Both the position numbers and the translations under genes were made by a program. A stretch of 64,000 nucleotides of DNA from Polyangiaceae bacterium (GTDB lineage Bacteria > Myxococcota_A > Polyangia > Polyangiales > Polyangiaceae): NCBI GenBank assembly GCA_025353725.1, contig JANXOF010000060.1:56366-120365 (forward strand), in the 5' to 3' direction. The notes under the pieces were generated by a model. That model was given only the letters and a program-made list of their open reading frames with translations. It had not been told where the DNA came from and did no database searches. Of the stretch, positions 1 to 8,330 are shown piece after piece; position 1 is the stretch's first letter; every line of letters starts with the position of its first letter.

Positions 1-569
1 TTTGGCACCGTGACAGAGAAGGTTTGCACGTGTTCCGGCTTTGACGGAGCGGTGTCGGGTCCCGTGAACGCTTTCTGAAATACGACAATATCGACCAAGG
101 TATCCGACTTGCGCACGACCGTGGCTTCGTCGCTCTGACCACCGCCGGAACACATGAGGTGGGCTCCGTCTCCGTCGACGATAGCTACCGACGGGGCGCT
201 CGTGGTGCCCGCAAGCAAGTAGCAGTCTGAATGACTTAATGGCGTTTTGTAATTGAAGGTCTGACCGTCGCTTGTCTTCATTCGAAGCTTTGCGCGAAAT
301 TCATGTTTCTCATTGATCGCGCCGTCGTACGCCTGAAAGACAATTTGGAAAGGACTTCCAGCGTCGTTGTCGCGAAGTGCCGAGGATGGCGGACTCGGGC
401 TTCGTTCTTCGGTACTCGTCGCAGGCGCGGATGCCGGCAGCGGAGCAGGTGGAGCCGCCACCGCGACGAACGACGATGGATGGTGCGCGCCGGACGAGCT
501 CTCACATGCGGACGCGGCAAGGCAAGCAAGCAGGCTTCGGGCAAAGGAATGGGGAAAGCAAGAAGGCAT
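1..569 (-). CDS. putative lipoprotein of unknown function (partial)
   Basis: The frame opens with ATG at 569-567 and runs off the left edge, giving at least 189 residues. The first ~24 residues look like a lipoprotein signal: a basic/hydrophobic stretch ending in a lipobox-like LAASAC, followed by a Ser/Ala/Pro-rich linker (residues ~25-65). The rest is a mixed polar sequence with no motif I recognise. Export and lipidation are inferred from the N-terminus. It is divergent from the gene at 1019, so the space between probably holds promoters for both. No Shine-Dalgarno sequence is obvious. Function unknown; the C-terminus lies outside the window. Confidence 0.6.
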   Translation of the reverse strand, partial: MPSCFPHSFARSLLACLAASACESSSGAHHPSSFVAVAAPPAPLPASAPATSTEERSPSPPSSALRDNDAGSPFQIVFQAYDGAINEKHEFRAKLRMKTSDGQTFNYKTPLSHSDCYLLAGTTSAPSVAIVDGDGAHLMCSGGGQSDEATVVRKSDTLVDIVVFQKAFTGPDTAPSKPEHVQTFSVTVP

Positions 570-1018
570 CGGGGGCGTTATCTCATAGAACGCGATTCGC
601 GCTGGCGCTCTTCCCGCAGTGAAACGATCCCGTGAGCGTTCGTTACGAAACGTCCGGCACTTTCGGAACATCGCGGTTTGCGCAGCCGGCGCCGTCCGAA
701 ACCTACGAAATCATATCCCAGGTACGCTTCCGCAAAAGGAGCGTTGCCGCGAGGAGTAGCCCTCGGCGTTGCCGCGACGCCGGCGGGCTTTCGAGTCCAG
801 AACCCTGCGCAAGCGCGTCGGCCGCGACGCCTTCTAGCGATACGCGCCTGTCAAACCCGAAGCCTGCGTACAGAGTGCGCCATTGGCGGCACAGTGGGCT
901 AGCTATTCCATTTAACGACATGGCCTTGCATGTACGCTTTCTGCCAGTAAAGCCGCATCGCGCGCTGCCTCGATGACGACAGCGCTTCCTCCTAACCTCC
1001 GAAAGCCTAGAAAACCAA
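570..1018. other. divergent intergenic region, no gene seen
   Basis: About 450 bases separate two divergent genes for secreted proteins. Short open frames exist on both strands, but none has a ribosome-binding site, a signal sequence or a recognisable motif, and they overlap one another. The region most likely holds the two promoters; I could not pick out convincing -35/-10 boxes. Confidence 0.4.
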
Positions 1019-1816
1019 ATGAACCTCACCGTCCGCTCGTCCGTCGTTGCCCTCCTGACCACTCTCCTAAGCGTTTCCAGCGCCGCCTGCGCGGCGGGGG
1101 CGTATGAAGTTTCGGAGAGCCAGGAAGAGGCCGTGCGCCAAGGGCTTCTGAGCTTCGAGGGGTTCTGGTCGGCGGGTGACGCGGATCGCGTCGCCAAGGG
1201 CCTCCTCTCGTCGCTCAACCTGAACGCCACGGCGGAGGGAGCGTCGACGGGGACTTACGAAGCGGTTTTCGGAACGTGCCAGCGTATCGGTCGCGGCGGC
1301 GCCTGCCTCGCCAGCGGAAACGCGGCAGCCAGGCTCGGCGCGTACAGCCTCACGCAGCTGCGCGATCGTAACGGCACAACCCGACTCGCGTTGACCGAAA
1401 CGGGTACGGGCACCGTCCGCACGTACACGATTCGATTCGCTGCGACAGCGGCCGTCGTGGGCCAACCGAAGGCGATCGAACTCGTTCAGGACGGCGCATC
1501 GCAAGTCCTCACCGAATCTTCGGCGCCCGCGCGCTGCTCGACGCTCCCACCGTTCTGCGACGCGGGTGAGCACGTTCTGGAGGCCGGTGAAAAAGCCGCG
1601 TCATTCCGTCAGTCGACCAACTGCGCGGGAACGACCTACTGCGCCCCCGTCGCGAACGCAGGCGCGGCCGAAGGAGAGCTTTGCGCGAACGGCGTCTTTG
1701 GTACGCCGAAGATCGACTGCGCGACCGGGCTTGTGTGCAAGTTCGCGAACGGCACCGCTCCTGCTGAACCGCCCGTGGCGTCCTCCGGAAGGACGGGCAT
1801 CTGCGCGAAGTTCTAA
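1019..1816 (+). CDS. secreted cysteine-rich protein of unknown function
   Basis: A 265-residue protein with a Sec-type signal peptide (residues 1 to ~26, ending in an Ala-rich stretch with CAAG, so it could also be lipidated). Residues ~30-165 form a domain without recognisable motifs. The C-terminal third (from ~170) has paired cysteines in a CxxxPPFC ... CAGTTYC ... GELC ... DCATGLVC ... C pattern. This resembles small disulfide-bonded modules found at the ends of many secreted myxobacterial proteins. It starts at ATG 1019 and the next gene follows after ~135 bases. Export is inferred from the signal; no enzymatic role can be assigned. Confidence 0.65.
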   Translation: MNLTVRSSVVALLTTLLSVSSAACAAGAYEVSESQEEAVRQGLLSFEGFWSAGDADRVAKGLLSSLNLNATAEGASTGTYEAVFGTCQRIGRGGACLASGNAAARLGAYSLTQLRDRNGTTRLALTETGTGTVRTYTIRFAATAAVVGQPKAIELVQDGASQVLTESSAPARCSTLPPFCDAGEHVLEAGEKAASFRQSTNCAGTTYCAPVANAGAAEGELCANGVFGTPKIDCATGLVCKFANGTAPAEPPVASSGRTGICAKF

Positions 1817-1952
1817 TTCCGGCATGGAAGACGAGGCGCGCGCACTTCAGCGCGTCCCGCCCCTGCCGTCGCAAGCGCGAGAAACCTATCGAATCGCCAT
1901 GCGGTTCCCGTCCTAAATCCATGACGGCGCGTTCGCGATACGATGCCGCGAA

Positions 1953-2483
1953 ATGAGCCGTGCCGATCGAGTCGTGCGTGTGGAGCCTTTGACGCCCGAG
2001 GGGTTCGCGCCTTTCGGCGACGTGGTCGTCGCGGGGCGTACAGGTGTGCGCGCAACGCCAGCCAACCAGGGTACGGCGCAGAAGTTCGGATGGCTCAGCG
2101 ACGTCGCCAACCTGCGTCCCGGACGCGCGAAGCTCAACGTCGCGGTCTTCCGTTGCGCGCCGTGCTTGCAATGGCCGTTTCGCGTCGAGGTGCTGGAGAG
2201 GCACGCGAGCTCAACGCAGGTCGTTGTGCCCATGAACGCCGACCGCTACGTTGTCGTTGTAGCCCCGGGCAACGACGACAGGCCGGAACCGAAGGCGCTC
2301 CGTGCGTTTATCGCGACGTCGCGTCAGGGCGTCGCATACCGGCCGGGCACGTGGCACCACCCGCTCCTGACGCTCACCCACGAGACAGATTTTACGCTCT
2401 TTACGTGGGAGGCAGAAGATCACGGGAACTGCGACCTCGTGACGTTATCGGTGCGCGAGAGGTCCGTGATCGAGCTCGCGTAG
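1953..2483 (+). CDS. allA: ureidoglycolate lyase family protein
   Basis: The 176-residue product matches the AllA ureidoglycolate lyase/hydrolase family, which splits (S)-ureidoglycolate to glyoxylate and urea at the end of allantoin breakdown. Family features visible are the N-terminal EPLTPEGFAPFGDVV segment, a VFRC..C...PF strand near residue 65, the HASSTQVVVPM stretch around residue 85, and GVAYRPGTWHHPLLTL near residue 130, which supplies conserved His residues of the cupin-like barrel. Usual family length is about 160-170. No other purine-degradation gene is nearby, so the pathway context is missing. sodB follows after 65 bases on the same strand. A longer overlapping frame from 1943 runs through into sodB and is not real. 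Confidence 0.85.
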   Translation: MSRADRVVRVEPLTPEGFAPFGDVVVAGRTGVRATPANQGTAQKFGWLSDVANLRPGRAKLNVAVFRCAPCLQWPFRVEVLERHASSTQVVVPMNADRYVVVVAPGNDDRPEPKALRAFIATSRQGVAYRPGTWHHPLLTLTHETDFTLFTWEAEDHGNCDLVTLSVRERSVIELA

Positions 2484-2548
2484 GCGACCCTGTTCAACGC
2501 GAGCTTGGCCCCCTATTGTGCAAGCCCACCACTCACAAGGAGAGAGCC

Positions 2549-3133
2549 ATGGCTTTCACGCTACCCGAGCTGCCGTATTCGAAGGACGCACTTTCCCCTC
2601 ATATTTCCGCGGAAACGCTGGAGTACCATTACGGCAAGCATCACAAGACCTATGTTGACAACCTCAACAAGCTCCTCGACGGCAAGCCCGAGGCAAGCAA
2701 AAGCCTCGACGAGATCATCATGAGCTCCGAGGGTGGCGTCTTCAACAACGCTGCCCAAGTGTGGAACCACACGTTCTACTGGAGCTCGATCAAGCCGAAT
2801 GGCGGAGGAAAGCCGACCGGCGAGCTTGCTGACGCGATCGCGCTTGATTTCGGCTCATTCGAGAAGTTCAAAGAGGAGTTCACCACCGCCGGCACGACGC
2901 AGTTCGGCTCAGGCTGGGCATGGCTAGTCCTCGACGGCGGGAAACTCAAAGTAACCAAGACCGCGAACGCCGACCTACCGATGAAGCACGGCCAAAAAGC
3001 GCTCCTCACGATGGACGTTTGGGAGCATGCCTATTACGTCGACTACCGCAACGCGCGGCCCAAGTATATCGAGACGTTTCTCACGTCGCTTGCCAACTGG
3101 GACTTCGCTCTGCAAAACATGAAGAAGGGCTGA
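2549..3133 (+). CDS. sodB: iron superoxide dismutase
   Basis: Converts superoxide to hydrogen peroxide and oxygen in the cytoplasm. The 194-residue protein has the expected ligands: His27 (in EYHYGKHH), His74 (in NNAAQVWNHTFYW) and the DVWEHAYYVDYRNARP signature that carries the Asp and third His. Gln70 in the NAAQ motif and the overall similarity to E. coli SodB favour the iron form over the manganese form, though cambialistic use cannot be excluded. ATG 2549 is chosen because an AAGGAGAGA ribosome-binding site lies just upstream and the family N-terminus (FTLPELPY) follows directly. A hairpin downstream is a likely terminator. Confidence 0.95.
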   Translation: MAFTLPELPYSKDALSPHISAETLEYHYGKHHKTYVDNLNKLLDGKPEASKSLDEIIMSSEGGVFNNAAQVWNHTFYWSSIKPNGGGKPTGELADAIALDFGSFEKFKEEFTTAGTTQFGSGWAWLVLDGGKLKVTKTANADLPMKHGQKALLTMDVWEHAYYVDYRNARPKYIETFLTSLANWDFALQNMKKG

Positions 3134-3150
3134 GTCGCACGACTCCCGAT

Positions 3151-3190
3151 GTTGGGCTGGACCGAAGCGAAAGCGAGGGGTCCACCCAAC
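3151..3190. terminator. hairpin downstream of sodB
   Basis: GTTGGG-c-TGGACC pairs with GGTCCA-CCCAAC across a 15-base loop, with one bulged base. It begins 17 bases after the sodB stop. No T-tract follows, so it may be a Rho-assisted or partial terminator. Confidence 0.5.
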
Positions 3191-3391
3191 GCCGGTTCTA
3201 CTGAAGGCGGCTGCCGAACCGACTCGATAGAGCAACAAGCACGCATGTGAGAACGTTTTCCACCCCCGATACGGTAGCAAAGTAGATAACCAGCATCTGC
3301 AATTTCAATCGTTGGGCGATGGTTTTTGCATCGTTCCGCCCGGCAGCGAAGGTCCGCGGCGAAGGTCGCGTTTTCGATGTAGTCTGCGCGG

Positions 3392-4816
3392 ATGGGCGGC
3401 TGGCAGGGAAAGACCACGCTCGAACCTGAGAAGGCCGCACGAAAAAGCGCGGGCGACGGCAGCGCGGCAGCCCTCGCGCTCGTGATCGTGTGGTCGAAAG
3501 ATGAGAGTCATCGCCTTGGCGAAGTGCTTTTTCCGCGCGAGCAGGCGCTGTTCGGGCGAGGCCCCGTTGCCCACGGCGACGCAGGGGAAGAGCGCGTCGG
3601 ATTCACCCGGCAGCGACCTGCGACGAACGCGCCGGCCGCCGACTTCGACAATCCTTTTGTTTCGCGTAAGCAGCTGCGCTTCACGGTCGATGACGCGGAC
3701 ACTCTCACCGTTGAAGCAGTGGGAAAGCGTTCGCTGCGCGTCGGCAATGCGGAACTGCGCGTGGCCACCGTCCGCGAAGGCGACGTCGTTGAGGTCGACG
3801 GATTACTCAGTGTATTTTGCATGCGAAGACCGCACGTTCTGCCGGCGGGGGGAGAGGCGCTCGCGCCGCAGACGTTTGGGCACGCCGATCCGCACGGGCT
3901 TGTCGGCGAAGGCCCCGGTGCGTGGGCGCTACGCGCGCAGCTTGCATTTCTCGGCAAGCGGAATGCTCATGTCCTTGTCACCGGTGCGAGTGGAAGCGGC
4001 AAAGAGCTTGCCGCGCAAGCCATTCATAAGCTCTCGTCACGCGCGCAAAGGCCCATTGTGGCGCGCAATGCGGCCACGTTCCCGGCCGGGCTCATCGACG
4101 CCGAGCTCTTCGGCAATCTACAGAATTATCCGAACCCTGGGATGCCGGAGCGCAACGGTCTTGTCGGACACGCCGATGGGTCGACGCTCTTTCTCGATGA
4201 AATAGGAGAGCTTCCACCTGAGATGCAGGCTCATCTCCTTCGCGTGCTCGACGGCGGCGAGTACCAGCGACTTGGCGAGAGCAAGCGACGCGTCGCAGAC
4301 TTTCGGCTTGTGGCCGCCACCAATCGACCCGCCGAGGACTTGAAAGAGGACCTTGGCGCACGCCTCGCGCTGCGCGTTCACCTCGCAGGACTTGACGAGC
4401 GACGTGAAGACATCACGCTGCTCGCGCGCCACTTGCTACTAAGGACGGCTGCGCGCGACCCACAAATCGGAGCGACGTTTTTCGACGGCTGGGACGGTAC
4501 GCGAGGTGAGCCTCGGCTCAGCGCGAGCCTTGCGCGTGCACTCGTCATCCATTCATGGTCGACGAACGTACGCGAGCTCGAAGCGCTTTTATTGCGCGCC
4601 GCATCGAGTAGCCGAGGCCGCGAGCTCGAACTGACCGATGACGTGCGAAGCGCCATCAAGACGGCAGATAAGCAGAGCGGCGAGGTGACACCCGAGGAGA
4701 TCCGGGCGGCGCTTGCAAGGCACGGAGGCGTCAAAGACAAGGCGTGGCGCGACCTCCGACTTGCAAGCCGTCACGCCCTTCATCGCTTGATGAAAAAGTG
4801 GAATATCTCTGACTAA
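3392..4816 (+). CDS. FHA-domain AAA+ (sigma-54 activator-like) regulator lacking GAFTGA
   Basis: A 474-residue predicted transcription regulator. Residues ~45-145 form an FHA phosphothreonine-binding domain (GRGP near 55, VSRKQL near 90). Residues ~165-400 are a sigma-54-activator AAA+ domain with Walker A GASGSGKE at 198-205 and Walker B TLFLDEIGELP at 265-275. The C-terminus (from ~435) is helical and could bind DNA. Between Walker A and B, where NtrC-type proteins carry GAFTGA for contacting sigma-54, this protein has an NYPNPGMPERNG loop (residues ~245-256). Contact with sigma-54 is therefore uncertain. The FHA domain suggests control by a Ser/Thr kinase; two such kinases are encoded in the window. 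It starts at ATG 3392 and stands alone. Confidence 0.85.
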   Translation: MGGWQGKTTLEPEKAARKSAGDGSAAALALVIVWSKDESHRLGEVLFPREQALFGRGPVAHGDAGEERVGFTRQRPATNAPAADFDNPFVSRKQLRFTVDDADTLTVEAVGKRSLRVGNAELRVATVREGDVVEVDGLLSVFCMRRPHVLPAGGEALAPQTFGHADPHGLVGEGPGAWALRAQLAFLGKRNAHVLVTGASGSGKELAAQAIHKLSSRAQRPIVARNAATFPAGLIDAELFGNLQNYPNPGMPERNGLVGHADGSTLFLDEIGELPPEMQAHLLRVLDGGEYQRLGESKRRVADFRLVAATNRPAEDLKEDLGARLALRVHLAGLDERREDITLLARHLLLRTAARDPQIGATFFDGWDGTRGEPRLSASLARALVIHSWSTNVRELEALLLRAASSSRGRELELTDDVRSAIKTADKQSGEVTPEEIRAALARHGGVKDKAWRDLRLASRHALHRLMKKWNISD

Positions 4817-4819
4817 GCG

Positions 4820-4835
4820 AAACCGGTTCGGTTTT
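4820..4835. terminator. short hairpin with T run after the FHA regulator gene
   Basis: AAACCG, a three-base loop and CGGTTT followed by one further T begin four bases after the stop codon. The stem is short but well placed for an intrinsic terminator. Confidence 0.35.
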
Positions 4836-4939
4836 GCACGCGAGCGCGCTTAGCGAAAACCGCTCAACGTTTGGGCGATGTGCTGTCCACGCGGCGCCGC
4901 TCCTCCCCTTGGTTCTGCGCTGACCGCGCCCGGCAGACA

Positions 4940-4968
4940 TGGCCGGCTCGCTTGGCTGAGGCCGGCCA
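4940..4968. terminator. intergenic GC-rich hairpin
   Basis: TGGCCGGC and GCCGGCCA form a perfect 8-bp stem around a 13-base loop between the FHA regulator and the small lipoprotein gene. There is no T-tract. It could be a terminator or a structural element. Confidence 0.35.
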
Positions 4969-5093
4969 ACTCGGCCGACGTAGGCGACGGCACGCGGGCT
5001 AAACATTTAGATCTGCGGTGGCACGGCGATTGCCAAGTAAACCATCACATGGCGCAGGCCAATGTGCTCCCTCCACGAAAGTCAATCATCCCC

Positions 5094-5498
5094 ATGAACG
5101 CCTCTTTTTTCTCGACCGTCGCGGCACTCCTCAGTCTTGGACTCGCCGTCTCGACGGGAGCGTGTGCTGCTCCGGCGGGAGATAGCGACGTTCTAGACTC
5201 TGATTCCGACCGAGCCGAGGCCATCGGGACGGCAACATCGGCTCAGCGCATCGGCCATACGTCACCAAGCGGCGCGTGTTCGGTTATCTCAGGCGCGAAC
5301 AGCGGCAAAAGTGGCACGTATAACGCCGACGGTGACTGCGCTGGGAGCTGGGGAATGTCGGAATGTACGAACCAAGACGGAAGCGACTCTGGAAAATGTA
5401 AGGCCGGTAAAGTCATCGTTCGGCTGCCGCCCGTCTACACCCCGTCGGCGGCGTCGTCGCTCCTTAGTCCCGTGACACAGAAGAAATGGAACGATTGA
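5094..5498 (+). CDS. small putative lipoprotein
   Basis: A 134-residue product with a signal peptide (residues 1 to ~25). Cys24 sits in STGAC and fits a lipobox. An acidic linker with DSDVLDSDSDRAE follows, then a Ser/Gly-rich region with four cysteines (~55-100). The open frame extends upstream to 4878, but ATG 5094 places the signal peptide at the N-terminus and is preferred. I recognise no family. It is one of three small cysteine-containing exported proteins between here and the kinase at 6901. Function unknown. Confidence 0.6.
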   Translation: MNASFFSTVAALLSLGLAVSTGACAAPAGDSDVLDSDSDRAEAIGTATSAQRIGHTSPSGACSVISGANSGKSGTYNADGDCAGSWGMSECTNQDGSDSGKCKAGKVIVRLPPVYTPSAASSLLSPVTQKKWND

Positions 5499-5544
5499 GG
5501 CAGCAGCCGCGGAAGCTTTTCGGTGAGCCGCGGCGTTGGGCGCC

Positions 5545-5866
5545 GTTAGGAAGCTAGCAGCGAAGGAGCAGGAAGCGTTGCTCGTCGCGACGGCGTGCGC
5601 TGCACCTCCCGCCGGGCGGGCGCTGGACGCTCGTACGGCTTGGCGGCGAGATGGTGCGACGCACGGAATACGACGCGCTGTCGACGGCGACGATCCGGCG
5701 CCGGCTGGCCGAAAAGAACCTGAAACCTTGGCACAAGAAGATGTGGTGCATCCCGAAGATCGACGCCGAATTCGTCGCGCGGATGAAGGACGTCCTCAAC
5801 CGATACACCGAACACCGCAACGAGAAACGACCTGTCGTCTGCTTCGACGACACGCCGCGGCAACCC
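5545..5866 (+). pseudogene. IS630-family transposase remnant
   Basis: The fragment matches the middle of IS630-type transposases: a helical stretch with RRRLAEKNLKPWHKKMWCIP, then the linker IDAEFVARMKDVLNRYTE, then KRPVVCFDDTPRQ, which holds the first catalytic Asp. The preceding homologous segment (EQEALLVATACAAPPAGR) is in another frame, so there is a frameshift near 5620. The N-terminal DNA-binding part and everything after the first Asp, including the rest of the DDE triad, are missing. No terminal inverted repeats of an IS are recognisable. This is a dead fragment. Confidence 0.7.
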
Positions 5867-5877
5867 GTCGAGAAAAC

Positions 5878-5912
5878 GTGCGCGCGCGCATGCTGGCGAT
5901 GCGCGCGCGCAC
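5878..5912. repeat. perfect 14-bp GC-alternating hairpin
   Basis: GTGCGCGCGCGCAT and ATGCGCGCGCGCAC form a perfect 14-bp stem with a 7-base loop (GCTGGCG). It begins 11 bases after the recognisable end of the transposase fragment and ends about 90 bases before the next gene. A similar (CG)n hairpin lies at 17362-17400. It could be a terminator, a Z-DNA-forming element or a small dispersed repeat. Confidence 0.7.
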
Positions 5913-6003
5913 AGCTTGCTGCCAAAGTGGGCGTTGTCGTCGCGGGAACGTCCGCTGGCACGCGTGTTGCTGCGTGCGTCGCGGCAACTTGGAGGAGAGA
6001 GTG

Positions 6004-6408
6004 ATGTACTCAGATTTAACCTTTTGGTCCTTTCGCTTGACTGCCTCTACGGCGGTGGTTGCAGCAACACTTGTTGCATGCACGGCTTCGACGTTCACGG
6101 ACGACGAGAAAGGTACGAGTCAGCTTCGACAGCCTATGCGGTGTCGAACGTGCGGTGGTCCAGAGCCCGAGCCTGAAGCGCCCGAAGAGCCAAGGCAGGG
6201 ACCCACCATCGAATGCGGCGATAGCCTACACATCGTTGTCGACGGCCTTTGCTATACCTACGGCTGCCCTCAACACGCACAAAAGACGGCGACAGACGGC
6301 GGCGGCGGCTGCACGGGCTACTCCGCTATCGGACAAGTCGGTTGTCCCGCGGCGTACCCGGTTCAGCGCTGCGCCTGGAACGGCAAGTGCGTTTGCTGGA
6401 CCTCCTGA
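6004..6408 (+). CDS. cysteine-rich putative lipoprotein
   Basis: A 134-residue exported protein. ATG 6004 is chosen because GGAGGAGAGA lies directly upstream and a hydrophobic signal (residues ~10-25) follows. The signal ends in a lipobox (TLVAC, Cys26). The mature part has a CRTC pair, a Pro/Glu-rich linker (GPEPEPEAPEEP) and a compact C-terminal region with eight cysteines (CGDSLHIVVDGLCYTYGC ... CAWNGKCVCW). This suggests a small disulfide-stabilised domain. No family recognised. The next lipoprotein gene starts 19 bases later, so the two are probably co-transcribed with the kinase at 6901. Confidence 0.65.
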   Translation: MYSDLTFWSFRLTASTAVVAATLVACTASTFTDDEKGTSQLRQPMRCRTCGGPEPEPEAPEEPRQGPTIECGDSLHIVVDGLCYTYGCPQHAQKTATDGGGGCTGYSAIGQVGCPAAYPVQRCAWNGKCVCWTS

Positions 6409-6427
6409 TGCCGCGAGCGATAGCCCA

Positions 6428-6904
6428 ATGAACTCCCGCACTCGAAGTCGGTTCCTCGCGTCGCTCACGCGAGGTTGTCTCGCAAGCGCCGTCCTCGTCG
6501 CGTGCAGTGCGAGCCAAACGACGTCGGACGCGTTTGATTCCAACGCGGAAGATGCCGGCGCCCAAGTTCCAGGTCGAGACGCCATCGCCGAAACTGCACC
6601 GAGCCTCGACGGCGCCGTGAGCGACGCGGCGACGTCATGCAAGCTTCCCGGCAAGTACGGGTCCAAGGAATGCACCGCCTGCGTCGCCGCGAAATGCTGC
6701 GCCCAAGTCGCGGCGTGCGAGGCCGATCCACAAGGCAAGCTTTTGCAAGCTTGCGTGCTTCACTGCCTCGCCTCAGATCCCGACGCGGGCGGCTGCTACA
6801 ACGGTTGCTTGGCCACCTACCCGACGGCTCAACCCCTGTGGAACGCGGTCGAGGGCTGCTACTTTGGCACGCCCCCCGAAGGCTGCCTTATCGAGTGCAC
6901 GTGA
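6428..6904 (+). CDS. cysteine-rich putative lipoprotein upstream of kinase
   Basis: A 158-residue product with a signal peptide and lipobox (VLVAC, Cys at ~26). An Asp/Ala-rich linker follows, then a C-terminal cysteine-rich domain with the pattern C..C...CCAQVAAC ... C..HC ... C..GC ... C ... C..EC (ten or more Cys). Its stop codon overlaps the GTG start of the Ser/Thr kinase by four bases (GTGA), so translation is likely coupled. A role as surface partner or ligand-binding accessory of the kinase is a guess based on this arrangement. The longer frame from 6059 is rejected because ATG 6428 gives a clean lipoprotein signal. Confidence 0.65.
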   Translation: MNSRTRSRFLASLTRGCLASAVLVACSASQTTSDAFDSNAEDAGAQVPGRDAIAETAPSLDGAVSDAATSCKLPGKYGSKECTACVAAKCCAQVAACEADPQGKLLQACVLHCLASDPDAGGCYNGCLATYPTAQPLWNAVEGCYFGTPPEGCLIECT

Positions 6905-8307
6905 CAGCGGACGCGCCCGTGCTGCCCGGCGAGACGCTCGCCGGGAAGTACCGCGTCGAGCGTGTGCTCGGCGCGGGAGGCATGGGCATCGTCGTGGCCG
7001 CGCGCCACCTTGAGCTCGATGAGCGTGTCGCGATAAAGTTCCTCCTAGGCTCTTCCTCCGAGGTCGCTGTGGCTCGGTTTTTGCGGGAGGCACGGGCTGC
7101 CGCGAAGGTTAAAGGCGAGCATGTCTGCCGCGTCTTCGACTTCGGTCGTTTGGAGACCGGCGAGCCCTACATTGTCATGGAGCACCTCGGGGGAGTCGAC
7201 CTCGCGCGCAAGCTCGAAAGCGACGGACCCCAGACGTCCGCCTGCGTGGTCGGATGGGTCATCGAGGCCTGCGATGCACTGGCCGAAGCCCACGCGCTTG
7301 GCATCATTCACAGGGATCTCAAGCCCGCGAATCTCTTTCTGGCCAACCGAGCCGACGGTTCAACATGCGCAAAAGTCCTCGACTTCGGAATCTCAAAGCT
7401 CACAAAAGCCGAGACGATGACAGGACCGACGGTGATGATGGGTTCGCCTAATTACATGTCGCCCGAACAATTGGAGTCGGCCCACGACGTCGACGCGCGG
7501 TCGGATATCTGGAGTCTCGGCGTGATGATTTACGAGTTGCTCACCGGCCGTCCCCCGTTCGTCGGCGACTCAATGGTGCAGCTCTCGGTGCTCGTCCGAG
7601 AACGCCGCGAGGAGCCACTCGAACGCGTGAAGCCCGAGGTTCCGGAACGGCTCGCGCGCGTCGTTCGGCGATGTCTCGCGAAAAAACGTGAAGACCGCTT
7701 TGCGAGCGTCGCGGAGCTCGCAGCCGCGCTCGCGCCGTTTGCGCCTGAAGACGTATCGCCTCTCGTCGCGCGCCTCATTCTTCGTTCCGAGCGCACAGCC
7801 CCAAAAACCGACGGAGCCCCACCATCGCTGCGGGTCGATCACGAGCGACGCACGTTCGCACCCTTGCAGAGCACACTGGTCGACAAGGGCCCGGCGCAAC
7901 GTGCTCGGGGATGCCCTGCGGCAGTCGCGAGCGCTGGCTTTCTCGTGCTCGGGTTCGTCGCGGCTCGCTCGACGCTTTGGCCTTCGCCAGGCGAAGTCGC
8001 GTCTTCAGCCATGACCAACGGCAGCACCTTCACTCCGACTCCGACTCCGCCTCCGCCTAACGACGCAGACGCGTCGACGTCGCCCTTACCGCCACTCGCG
8101 GCGCCTTCAGCACACGTGGCCCCAAGGACGTCGGCAACCGAACCCGCCGCCGTGCCTCTTACGGTCGCGTCCGGGTTTCAAGCGCATCTCGCGAGAGGCC
8201 CGGCGGCGATCACCATCGTTGCGAACGCCGCGGCCCCACTCAGATTACCTAGTCTTCCGACGCGAACGATTCGGAAGACGCGCGACCTCGACCGCGAGGA
8301 TCCGTAG
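6901..8307 (+). CDS. transmembrane Ser/Thr protein kinase
   Basis: A 468-residue PknB-type (Hanks) kinase. The catalytic domain (residues ~14-280) has the glycine loop GAGGMGIV, ATP-binding Lys46 (VAIK), catalytic Asp139 in HRDLKPAN, Asp161 in DFG, and GSPNYMSPEQ in the activation segment, so it should be active. A hydrophobic segment near residues 340-360 is a likely single membrane span. It is followed by a Pro/Thr-rich region (PTPTPTPPPP) and a short outer tail. Start GTG 6901 is preferred over the longer frame from 6637, which would overlap the whole C-terminus of the previous gene. It probably phosphorylates FHA-containing or other regulators on Thr. Confidence 0.9.
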   Translation: MTADAPVLPGETLAGKYRVERVLGAGGMGIVVAARHLELDERVAIKFLLGSSSEVAVARFLREARAAAKVKGEHVCRVFDFGRLETGEPYIVMEHLGGVDLARKLESDGPQTSACVVGWVIEACDALAEAHALGIIHRDLKPANLFLANRADGSTCAKVLDFGISKLTKAETMTGPTVMMGSPNYMSPEQLESAHDVDARSDIWSLGVMIYELLTGRPPFVGDSMVQLSVLVRERREEPLERVKPEVPERLARVVRRCLAKKREDRFASVAELAAALAPFAPEDVSPLVARLILRSERTAPKTDGAPPSLRVDHERRTFAPLQSTLVDKGPAQRARGCPAAVASAGFLVLGFVAARSTLWPSPGEVASSAMTNGSTFTPTPTPPPPNDADASTSPLPPLAAPSAHVAPRTSATEPAAVPLTVASGFQAHLARGPAAITIVANAAAPLRLPSLPTRTIRKTRDLDREDP

Positions 8308-8330
8308 TTGTCTGCCAACAACGGAAGGCA

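Noticed and set aside
632..976. Short plus-strand frame in the first intergenic region
   Set aside because: No ribosome-binding site, signal or motif, and it overlaps equally long frames on the other strand.
1943..3133. Single 396-residue fusion of an upstream region with superoxide dismutase
   Set aside because: The upstream part is in a different frame from ureidoglycolate lyase and has no similarity to anything; sodB has its own ribosome-binding site and ATG.
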